The translations under genes and the position numbers were made by a program. Below, one piece after another: positions 55,030 through 64,000 of a stretch of DNA of 64,000 nucleotides. The notes beneath the pieces were generated by a model, which worked only from the letters and a program-made list of their open reading frames with translations, was not told the DNA's origin and did no database searches. The DNA is from Adiantum capillus-veneris (taxonomy: Eukaryota > Streptophyta > Polypodiopsida > Polypodiales > Pteridaceae). The stretch lies in the NCBI GenBank assembly GCA_014529385.2, contig CM043956.1, positions 87,781,721-87,845,720 of the forward strand, written 5' to 3'. Position 1 is the first letter of the stretch, and each line of letters starts with the position of its first letter.

Positions 55030-56950
55030 TGCCTTGTCCCACATGCAAGGTGTTGTCTTCAAAGTCGGGGGTATGCATAGCACATGGAGTCACCTCATAA
55101 GGAAAGCAAAGGGAGAGAGGGAAAGCTCTCATGCATTCTCCACTTGTTCCTCTTGTGGGTGCTATGTAGGCATCCATAAATGGCTCTCAATAGCAATACA
55201 TGCTAGGTGGTGATTGATAATGTTTTTGGAAGCTCTTGGTGGTATTGGTTGTGCCCTTAGGGGCCCGTTCAAACTTGGGGGTTCCCACATGAACTCCTCT
55301 CCTTTTATTGAGGACAAAGCCACCCAAGCTTGGGGGGCAGTTGTGTTGGATTCTATTGGCATGGTTTTAAAGGCTCATGTGAGGTGCATGGACCATGGTG
55401 CACAAGGGGGAACCACCCTCTCAAAATTGCAAAGTGAAGTGGTTAAATGAACAAATGGGAGACAAGATGCTAAAAAAATGAAAGGAAGCTCTATAAGAGG
55501 TGTTTTTGTAAATGTGTGAGGGGTTTCTAGGGATAGAGAGAGTTTCTATCAAGCTAGAAAAGGAGAGATTTTTTAGAGTGTATGGGCCTGTAAAGGTGAG
55601 AGAGACTGTTTTTTGTCAAAGCTAGCCATAATGATGGTGGCTAGCTTTTACAAAAAAATAGGAGAGATTTTTGAATGGGTCTATGAAGGTGAGAGTGACT
55701 ATCTTTTGTCAGATCTAGCCATGATGATGGCATCTTAACACTAGTTCTGTAATTGGACACTTAATTGTCCCGAGACACTAAAGTGTCCTGTTTTCCTACC
55801 AAGTTTTGGCAATCTATTTGTCAAGCTAGAAAGAAGTTTTTTACACCTTGCTTCTACCATAGGTTGGTTATGAGGGAAAGAAAACAATGGATTTTTTCTC
55901 CATGTCAAAATACAATCGGTATGGAGAGAATTCTGGTAAGTTACAAAACATCAATTTTGGTAAAATTTCAAGTTGTTTTGTCAAAAAAATCATAAAATTC
56001 TTATATCTTTTTGTAGAGATGGCCTTTTTTATGTTTATAGAAGCCAAGTGTTAGCACTTAGTGTTACAAAACAATAGAATGCACTTCAAAGAGAATTTTC
56101 CAAGTCACACGCAAGTTATAGACATAATATTGTACATGAGCACGTGCTGAATAAGAGCATAATTTTGGTCTTCCAAAGGTTCCCTCATGAATTTGGTATC
56201 ATTCTAGTGCAGTTTGACAAGTACAAATGACTTTATATGTTTAAACCAAGCGACTACGTATTTTTTGGGCTTATAAAGTTGATTTCTTCAAAGCATCAAT
56301 CGTAGTCTTATGAGGGTCAACTTGATGATTATAGTTCTTGATCATGGTAGATTCTAAAATGCAAGGTTATATTTTTAAAATACCCTCTTGCTAACATATT
56401 TAAGCTTATCAAGAGGGTTTTCTTAAATAAACCGTCTAATGCAAGTAGCATTTAATTTAAATTTGTAAAAACAGGACACTTAAGTGTCCTGTTTTGGTAC
56501 CAAACTAGTGTTAAAGATTGTAAGTGTGTTTTCGAAGCAAGATCAAACCCATTTCATACCATTTGTTGTCCATTTCCCTCTTCTCCCCTCTCTTTCTCTT
56601 GTTCCTTCTTTGTTCCATGGTGTCAAATGTGGATGTGTGTGCCCCCCAAATCGGAAGTGTTTGTGTATAGAGAGAGTAAGTAAGAGGTGTCATGTGAGTT
56701 GAAAGTGTTGAGATGAGCTGCAATGGTGCATGCCTATTGTGCAATGATCTTGCAGGTTATGTATGCATTGGTAAGAGTGCAGATGAGTCTTGATTGTGTG
56801 ACTTTTCTCTTTTGAAGGTGTTTGTGAGAGGGAATTTTTGTTGTGAATACCATGAGCTATATAGGGGAGACTATGTGTGTTTTGGGTGTGCTCCCCATTC
56901 CTCCTCTCTATTGGTTGCAATGGGAAGTATTTAGTTTCTTTTCACAAATA
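55030..56950 (+). repeat. Dispersed repeat family R, copy 2
   Basis: Homologous to about 40760-41760. It is longer because of an internal duplication of about 100 bp (55555-55735) and the TTAA-flanked element at 55739-56510. No coding capacity seen. Confidence 0.55.
55739..56510. mobile_element. 772-bp TTAA-flanked terminal-inverted-repeat element
   Basis: Flanked by TTAA on both sides (55735-55738, 56511-56514), with ends CACTAGTT...AACTAGTG. Subterminal GGACACTTAA/CACTAAAGTGTCC palindromic blocks occur at both ends. The paralogous copy near 41350 reads ggcac-TAAAG with no insert, so this is a genuine insertion. TTAA duplication is the hallmark of piggyBac; the CACTA end motif alone would suggest CACTA elements, but those duplicate 3 bp. 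No transposase ORF. Confidence 0.7.
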
Positions 56951-58210
56951 TTTACCCTCATATTATAGGCATGCTATGAGCATAACATCCACCATAATAA
57001 TTGGAAACTATAGCCATGAAAATGTAGGTTCAAAGCAAGTTTTCGTGGTAAATGCATTCATACTAGATATTATGGGCCCTAGTGTTTAGCAAAGGCAATT
57101 TTGGAGAGGCACGTAAATACATGAAATTGATAGTGTATGAATAATTTTACACTCTAGATGCAATATATCTATTATATTTATTGTGGATCTACTAATCACC
57201 TGCAAAGGTCATGGATCGATTTGGGTGCTTGTCGATAAATTGTATAAACTTTGTAAAGTTTATTGAGTTCCTTATTCAATCTTGAAAGTTAACCAAGTTG
57301 GTTATTTATAATCTGTATGGATTATAAACATTACTAAAAAATATTGGGATTCAATGTCACGTGTAATTATCCACCATTTCTGGAGGATCTTTTGTAAATG
57401 GTTAAGGAGAAACAACTCAATACCAGCACCTCTAGCTACCCAAAGATGGATATGCATGGTTTGGGAGAACTTGTTAATTGATAGACTATTCTAAAAGGCC
57501 CATCATAGATCCTAGATTATGGAAAGTGAAAGATGATTCAGGTAGTGAGCTACTTGATTTAACAGGCATAGCGAGGGAGCTACTAGACTCCCATTTGAAG
57601 GGCAATACTAGGGTTCCTTTAAGTTTGGGGTGGAGGGTGATGAGTTGGAAGATAGCCATTGGTGGAGAATATCTTATCTTAAAATCTTTAGAGTTGAAGA
57701 GCTCAACCCATATATTTAGTCCTTCAGCCTGGTGTAGTGCCTTCTACATACTATGAGCCACTCCATGATCCATAACAAATCAGTTGGACTATGAATGGAA
57801 ACCTTGTAGCTATGCATGTTTATCATGCATGGGTATTTTGGCCCATGTATTCTACTTAAGAATCTTATTATGAGAACAATGATTATAACAAGTTCATAGA
57901 GGGACATTCAAGAATTCCACTAAGGAATCAATAGGACTCCTAGAAGGTTTTGATGAGGGGCATGACTTGATAGAGAAGAACTTGTCTATGTATCCTTATG
58001 TTTAAGGAGCTTCTGTGTGTAGAGCTCAACCCATATATTTCGTCGTTGAGTTTGGTGTGTGTTGAATTCAAAGACAACATGGGAGTTTTTGATTGACATA
58101 AACCCTGACAAGAACCCCCGTTTGGTCAAGGTCAAGGAATGAATCTAATATGCAAAGACAAGAGCAATAACTAATGAAATCTTTAAGAACAAGGAGTAAA
58201 GATAAAATCA
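56951..58210. other. Unassigned AT-rich sequence
   Basis: A 92-codon frame at 57478-57756 matches nothing I know. A short block 'agagctcaacccatatattt' occurs at about 57698 and again at about 58021. Confidence 0.25.
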
Positions 58211-58236
58211 AGATAGCAAGAAGACCAGCTATAAGA

Positions 58237-58512
58237 GATTAAGGACTAGCACATGCACATATCCACCTAACCATGCCATATATAGGCCCTTGGCCTGCCA
58301 AATATATCCCCCTTAACCACATGTGAGTCTTGGCCCTTGGCCTGCTAAATATAGCCCCCTTAACCATGTGTGAGTCTTGGCCTTTGGACTACTAAATATA
58401 GCCCCCTTAACCACATGTGAGTCTTGGCCCTTGGCCTACTAAATATATCCCCCTTAACCATGTGTGAGTCGTGGACCTTGGTCTAGCCTTTGGAATAGCC
58501 CTTGGTCTGACA
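58237..58512 (-). repeat. LTR-like end with 47-bp tandem repeats
   Basis: The plus strand ends ...GGTCTGACA at 58512, followed by a minus-strand purine tract (CCAAGGGGGTAGTAA, about 58513-58527), so it looks like the start of a minus-strand 3' LTR. About four 47-bp units begin at 58285, 58332, 58379 and 58426. The left LTR boundary was not found. The first 100 bp resemble 35740-35850, where only one unit exists. Confidence 0.5.
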
Positions 58513-58527
58513 TTACTACCCCCTTGG

Positions 58528-59987
58528 AGAAGCGTTTTTGTCCTCAAAAACATAAGTGGTGATATCTTCATAAGAACACTATTATTTTACACAATGGCAT
58601 CCCTCATGGATCCATGAATCCATTTTTACCAACATAAGATTGAGTAGGAGGTTTAAATAACCCAAAACATATAGATTTTCCACATTATTATCCATTTACA
58701 ACCATTTATGTAATTCATTTATATCTAAAATACCTTGTAGTGTCAATTTATAACTCACTTGAGTGCTTTAAATGATTTACCACAACAAAGAGGTGAATGA
58801 CCAAGTTCATAATTTCTAAAAATATTGGAAAATGCAAGATTACCTCTGCTTAGCTTTCCATGAAAGTGACATGCTGAAATAACTTATCAACAAAGGTTAA
58901 GCTCTTGACTTGCTATCATTTCTCATTAGCAAACAACCCCACCATAGCTAGTAATCGGGGTTGAGAGCCTTGCCAAAACATGCAAGAAGTAAAACTAGTT
59001 GCATGTTTTGCATCATGATAAGAAAGATCCAATTAAAGAGACAACATTTCTAATTGAATTGATTTTTGCTAATGTATGCTCTTAGCAAATCCTCTAGCAT
59101 GAGATTATCACTTGTAAATTGATTTCTACTTGTACACACCAAAATTCTCAATCTTTCCCAAAAATTCTTTATGTAACAAAAAAACAAAGCTACAAAGATA
59201 AATCACAAATCCTTAAACTCGTGTGCAAAGGGAATGAATATGCTTATGTCTTGCCCTTCTTGGATTTTCTTTATTTTGTTGCTTTGTCTTCCGCCCAAAA
59301 GGACACTATGTGGATACATGTCCTTGCTCTCCACCATATAAACACTTCCCTTGCTTGAACCATTCAAATCACAATCTTGTTTCTTTTTGTGCGTTAGAAA
59401 AAGTTTAATCTTCTTTCTGTTATAAACACTTTATCGGATGTTGGATACGGTGTGAGAACATATTCCATACATTACTCTTAATAAATGTTGCCCAAAACTT
59501 GGGTTCATGCCATATACATTGAAAACACTTGGTATAACTCCAAATTTAGGAAATCCTAAACCAAATTTGAAAGCAAATAAAAAATTTGGTTTTAGCCTTA
59601 TTAACCACTAGAACCTTTACCTTCTAACAAAAGATGTTACAAACAGTATTAGACCAATATGCCATCTATTTTCTTGCAAGTTCCTCTTTGTCTAAGGAAA
59701 TTTTACTGAAATATTAAATTTATGCTCTCCTCTAGCATAAAATTTGGAAACTAGAGATCTCTAGAGTAAACTAGGATATGATCCAGAAACATATTGATCA
59801 TTGAATTTTCTTTTGGCATGTATTTAAAGAAAAACCTTGTTGAGTTTGGAGCTACTCTTGTAACTGGTTAGTCACCTTGACAAGGCACTAGAACCACAAT
59901 ATCAATACCAAAGTAAAACACATTAGATAAGAGACATGCGATGGGTTAGTGGATGAGGAATCATATTCCCTAATCACCAATGATTAT
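58528..59987. other. Unassigned sequence, possible interior of a minus-strand element
   Basis: No protein domain recognised on either strand. The first bases on the minus strand (TFVFEDKNAS-like ending before the purine tract) fit the tail of a gypsy pol gene, but the rest is too decayed to read. Confidence 0.25.
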
Positions 59988-60287
59988 TGTTAAGCTATGG
60001 AGGGTGAAGCCTTAGCTTAACCATGGTGCTTGGGTTAGGGTTAGAGAGATGGTGATTGGGGTCAGGTTATGCCAAGAGCACTTGAGAAGAGACAATATAA
60101 ACACAATGATAATGCTCAAAGTGAGATCGATTCATTGGAAAATAGCCTCTTATATAGGCTTAGTGCTTTAAAATCATTGTCTAGAGAGGCTGAAACCTCT
60201 TGCTATTGGACCATATCATCATCTGACTCTTCTTATGTGGCTAGAGGGAATTCCCATATGGTGCCACAAGTTGGGATCATCCTAACA
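59988..60287 (-). repeat. Putative 300-bp LTR of a minus-strand element
   Basis: The ends TGTTA...TAACA are a perfect 5-bp inverted repeat. A minus-strand purine tract (CTTAAGGGGGCAAT, 60288-60301) abuts the right edge, and a TATATA-like box lies at about 60150. This fits a 3' LTR whose interior lies to the right, but no coding remnant was recognised there. Confidence 0.45.
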
Positions 60288-60301
60288 ATTGCCCCCTTAA
60301 G

Positions 60302-60610
60302 CCAAGACCTCATGGGTTTTGATTTATGTATTCATTGCACGGTGTACTCCTAGGCTAACATGATTCATCTACCTTAGACATCATGGGTCATGGCGGTTTT
60401 ATTTTGGATCTAACACATCACGTTTATCAAATGGATACATCGTGGCGATTTTTCACCTGATTCAACAACCACGATTCAATGTCCCATGATACATTAGAGA
60501 ATTTCTCTACTGAATTCATTGTTCCTATGGTTCGTGAGTGGGACTTAATAGGTTCAATAGTGACCTAGGTACATTTTCATTCATTTGTGAAGAGGGAATC
60601 ATGTGTGTCC

Positions 60611-60654
<44 letters not shown>

Positions 60655-61127
60655 CATGGTAGGAACAATCCCAAGAGACCTCAATGATCTATCTGATGAG
60701 TCTTGGACTCAAGACCTATTCTATAGGCAACTAAGATAATTAATGTACCACACTTGGGTGATGGAAAGTTTATTCCAGCATCTTGTTGGGTGATACAAAG
60801 AGGAGTAGAGAGATACATTCATAATGTAGAGTGTGCAGTTCTTGTCTAGCATTGAGAAAAATTGTGACATGTCAACAAAATAAGAAGTCTCTTTTTCTCT
60901 TAGTTTCCATCTTTGAGACATGTTTCTCATTTATGTTCTACTCACTTCAAAAACCTCCCATCCTTACTTAACAATGTTATTTAAAACTTTCCCTAAAGCT
61001 TTATGGTACCATTTAAAATGTATCTAGTAGAGAAATTTTACATTATTGAGAAAGAAAGGGCCTCATGCATGTCTTAGCAAACACATTGGACCAATTAGAG
61101 AATAATTGGACCAATCAATGCCATATA
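60302..61127. other. Unassigned sequence with GA microsatellite
   Basis: (GA)n at 60612-60650; no gene recognised. Confidence 0.3.
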
Positions 61128-61470
61128 TGTGTGCGAATGAGGTGGGCAAGCCTTTGATTGTGGAGTTGTTCAATTGACTTCCTTGTCAAATGTACATGTG
61201 TATACATGTATACCCTTCCTTCCCTACTAGTGGGGCCACACATTGAGTCTTATGCATGGTGAGTCTTGTACACCCCTAATATCCCTACTAGTGGGTCCAC
61301 ACAATGTGATATATGTGTGGGCAAGCCTTTGACTGTGGAGTTGTTCAATTGACTTCCTTGTCAAATGTACATGTGTATACATGTATACCCTTCCTTCCCT
61401 ACTAGTCTTATGCATGGTGAGTCTTGTACACCCCTAATATCCCTACTAGTGGTTCCACACAATGAATCTT
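61128..61470. repeat. 175-bp tandem duplication
   Basis: The segment 'gggcaagcctttga' at 61144 recurs at 61319; both copies run through 'tgtacatgtgtatacatgta' to 'ccctactagt'. A short deletion distinguishes the second copy. Confidence 0.8.
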
Positions 61471-61949
61471 ATGCACCCCTCTCTTCCCTACTAGTGAGTA
61501 CACAAAGTCCTTAATTTTGACGTTGTACAGCCTCTCCATCTACATATGACTCCCTCATTCACTTGCATGCTGCCAATAGTAGAACAAGGAGAGAGATCTC
61601 GGGGGATTCACCATGGAAAACTTACCACACCACGTAAGTGTAAGGGAGGGGTTTTTTTCACAAGTTACATAAGCGTATAAGTCCCAATAATTTATCTCCC
61701 AAGCTTAAATAAAAGGGAGGGTGGGGGGGGGGGGACTCTGACTCGGGTTGATTATTTGTAACGATTGGTCATTGGTGTGCACTAGAACTTACATGAATTT
61801 TGGGGAAGTTTTTTATCAGGTCACACATTAAATTTTACATCAAATCGATCATGGATAAGGGTTGATTTGGAGCAGGTCAAGGGTTGATTTACACCAACTT
61901 TGGATGGGTCAAAATTGGACGAGTAGCCAGAGTTTAGGCTGATTGGACA
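61471..61949. other. Unassigned sequence
   Basis: No gene recognised. A run of 12 G lies at 61723-61734. Confidence 0.25.
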
Positions 61950-62045
61950 CATAGTTTGAAAGTCAAACTATGACACATTTAGTTATCAATAGAAGTGAAA
62001 GTCAAACTAGATGTGTCTTAGTTTGAAAGTCAAACTAAGACACAT
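61950..62045. repeat. Two related hairpins
   Basis: 61950-61972 has 10-bp perfect arms around AAG; 62011-62045 has 16-bp perfect arms around AAG. Both share the core TAGTTTGA-AAG-TCAAACTA. The following 'atttagttatcaata' also occurs twice (about 61978 and 62054), so a unit of about 76 bp is duplicated. Confidence 0.85.
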
Positions 62046-62075
62046 TTAGGGTACATTTAGTTATCAATAAAAGTG

Positions 62076-62765
62076 GCTCCTTAGTACATTGTCAGTCACT
62101 ATGCTACACACTCTTTGACTAGTTTTACTTACTTAGATCATGTGAGACCTAAATTTTATAGGTAAGATAGAGGTATAATAGTTTCCTTCATTGATTGTTG
62201 CATTAGAATAGAAAGGGGGTTCATATTCTCCTAATATGAGTCGTATATAGCGGTTTTATCAAAGTTGTCCACTCGCAAGTGGCATCCCGTTTGTATATAG
62301 AGTGAATCCCCTAGGAAAGAGATTTGGACATTTGGTGTCGGGAGTGATTGTTATATGTGTCATGTATCCATATATGTCTCTAAGAGAACTCTTGTCAAGA
62401 GAGCACCACTAATGGTGTTTTCATCTTCTAGTTACTACACTAGACGGTTGGCCCAGTGTTAAGGTATATAGAATCCAGATGCTACTAGCTACTACACTAG
62501 AGGGTTGCCTCTCCTCACAAGGAGGTCCCTTATGCCCCCACTTCAGTATCCACATCAATATCTTTAGTATATATTTTTGTAGCAATTTTGATGCAAGGTG
62601 GGCTGAGTATGTAGAAAGCGGGAACCAACCCCAAGCTGGACTAGCCAGTGAAGGGAGCTTCTAGGACCAGTAACCAGTAATCATAGTAACTGACAATGCA
62701 CGGTCAATCAGACGCAAGTGTGACAGCCTTTAAATAGGAACCATTGTTTTTTTTGTATAGCTTTT
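62076..62765. other. Unassigned sequence before gypsy-F
   Basis: No gene recognised. 'actacactaga-ggttg' occurs twice near 62435 and 62495. Confidence 0.25.
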
Positions 62766-64000
62766 GACTTTAGAATCTTCATCAGTCTCAAAGATGTGTT
62801 CATCAATGATATCCCTATGGACATACCTCCAAAATTAGGGGATGATGACCATCGAATTGAGCTCCTACTAGGAAGCTCACTGCCTAACAAGCCTCCTTAT
62901 CGAGTTTCTCAAGCTCAACATGAGGAGATCATGAGGCAAGTACAAGAATTGGTAGACAAAGGGATGGTGAGGCCTAGCTCCTCTTCCTTTTGTTCTCCAA
63001 TCCTTTTAGTGTAAAAGAAAGATGGTACATACCGTATGTGTGTGGACTATCAAGCACTAAACCATATCACTATCAAGAACAAATTTCCTGTGCCTCGGGT
63101 AGAAGATATGTTTGATAAGCTACAAAGCTCTACCTACTTTAGTAGGATTGACCTTAGAAGTGGCTATTATCAAATAAGGATAGTGGATGAAGATATCCAC
63201 TATAGTGGATGAAGATATCCTAAAGACTGTGTTTTGCACAATGTTGGGTCTTTATGAATATCTAGTCATGCCTTTTGACTTCACTAATGCACCATCCATG
63301 TTCAATTGTCTAATGGAGGAAATTTTTATACCCTACCGCAAATTCATTGGAATGTTCTTTGATGATATCATCATCTACTCGGAAGTCCTTAGAGGAACAT
63401 AAGCAACATCTCCAAGTAATTTTCAAGCATTGAGGGAGAACAAGCTTTTTCTCAACCAAAAGAAAAGTGAAATTTTCCCTCAAGAGATTCAATACTTAGT
63501 TCATATTATCTCTCAAGATCGTATCCATATGGATCCATCAAGTAGAGCTAATAAAAGCATGGCCTAATCCAAGGCATCTACATGAGGTAAGAAGCTTTCG
63601 TGGTATGTGTGCATACTATAGACACTTCATACAAAATTTTTCTCAAATAGCAGGACCACTACATGACTTAACTAAGAAGAACATTAAGTATACATCGACT
63701 GCTAAGGAGCAAGATGCTTTTGACAAGCTCAAAGAGAAGCTTACCTCCCAACAAGTCCTCATGCTTCCTGATACCTCAAATCCATTTGAGGTCCAATGTG
63801 ATGCTTGTGGTGATTGCCCTAGAGCATTCTTGCTTCAAGAAGGGCATGCCATATCATATGAGAGCCAAACGCTCAATACATATGAACGTGTCTTAGGCAT
63901 TTATGAGAAAGAGCTTTTAGTTGAACTTTACATTCCCTAGACACATGGAAGCATTATTTATTGGGGACTCTGTTCATTTTATGAACAGAGCATCAAAGTC
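62766..64000 (+). mobile_element. Gypsy-F, 5'-truncated chromovirus fragment (D/E family), continues past the window
   Basis: Homology to gypsy-E pol starts around its residues DLYNFLKGF and runs to the window end in RNase H. Gag, protease and the 5' LTR are absent on the left, so this is a truncated copy or the right-hand part of a rearranged one. Confidence 0.85.
62796..63940 (+). pseudogene. Gypsy-F reverse transcriptase and partial RNase H
   Basis: [48 protein letters not shown] then a [35 protein letters not shown], a 22-bp tandem duplication (63181-63198 repeated at 63203-63220) that shifts the frame, MPFDFTNAPSMFNCLM, active site MFFDDIIIYS, then more frameshifts. RNase H begins FEVQCDACGDCPRAFLLQEG, YEKELLVEL. 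More decayed than D and E. Confidence 0.9.

Noticed and set aside
57478-57756. 92-codon frame beginning MIDYSKRP
   Set aside because: No recognisable domain and no longer context; compatible with chance in AT-rich DNA.
58285-58490. Possible CRISPR-like array
   Set aside because: The 47-bp units are contiguous, without spacers, in plant DNA; a simple tandem repeat.
60069-60353. 94-codon frame
   Set aside because: It lies inside the putative LTR at 59988-60287 and reads through its end.
1-64000. tRNA or rRNA genes
   Set aside because: Only 12-18 base primer-site matches to tRNA-iMet were seen; no cloverleaf or rRNA block was recognised by eye, although a covariance-model scan was not possible.

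Overview
This is nuclear DNA of a land plant, made almost wholly of nested and decayed LTR retrotransposons. The evidence is: primer-binding sites matching the 3' end of plant initiator tRNA-Met (TGGTATCAGAGC); Ty1/copia gag with a CCHC knuckle; Ty3/gypsy chromovirus polyproteins with a chromodomain-like tail; a spliced gene with GT...AG introns; and many dinucleotide and homopolymer tracts. The species cannot be named from the sequence, and I found no convincing ordinary housekeeping gene.

Layout. 1-5.5 kb: a Ty3/gypsy-like remnant (element 1) with a retropepsin ORF, a downstream array of W-[IV]-P-K motifs, an intronless DEAD-box RNA helicase fragment, then a polypurine tract and the start of a 3' LTR. 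5.8-8.2 kb: a tandem duplication and a minus-strand three-exon gene that looks transposase-like. 8.4-31.9 kb: a three-level nest. Copia-A (+) is split by copia-B (-, 9983-29108, GAGAT target duplication), which is itself split by gypsy-C (+, 12343-17523) and gypsy-D (+, 18053-26876). Removing C and D leaves copia-B about 5.1 kb long, a normal full-length size. 31.9-42.1 kb: fragments of at least one further gypsy family (H) in both orientations, low-complexity DNA and a long inverted repeat. 43.8-55.0 kb: copia-G (-), a gag-only element split by gypsy-E (+, 45161-53709, CATGG target duplication). Gypsy-E is itself hit by a 246-bp Mutator-like MITE with a perfect 10-bp target duplication. 55.0-62.7 kb: a second copy of the 40.8-41.8 kb repeat carrying a 772-bp TTAA-flanked inverted-repeat element, then LTR remnants, tandem repeats and hairpins. 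62.77 kb to the window end: a 5'-truncated third chromovirus copy (gypsy-F) of the D/E family.

How the parts relate. Gypsy-D, E and F are one chromovirus family. D and E share LTR ends, including a conserved GGACCGG stem-loop. Gypsy-C and H share gag and CCHC style. None of the elements looks autonomous now: D carries in-frame stops, E frameshifts and an insertion, C has lost its integrase and has a damaged RT active site, copia-B has an Asp-to-Glu protease and is split, copia-A has lost its integrase core, and copia-G has no pol. The insertions can be ordered: A before B before C and D; G before E before the MITE.

The observations most worth following up are the helicase fragment bracketed by two copies of an LTR terminus, the TTAA-flanked element and the MITE (each with a paralogous empty site inside this window), the spliced transposase-like gene, the 110-bp-arm inverted repeat near 39.8 kb, and the stem-loop conserved across four LTRs.
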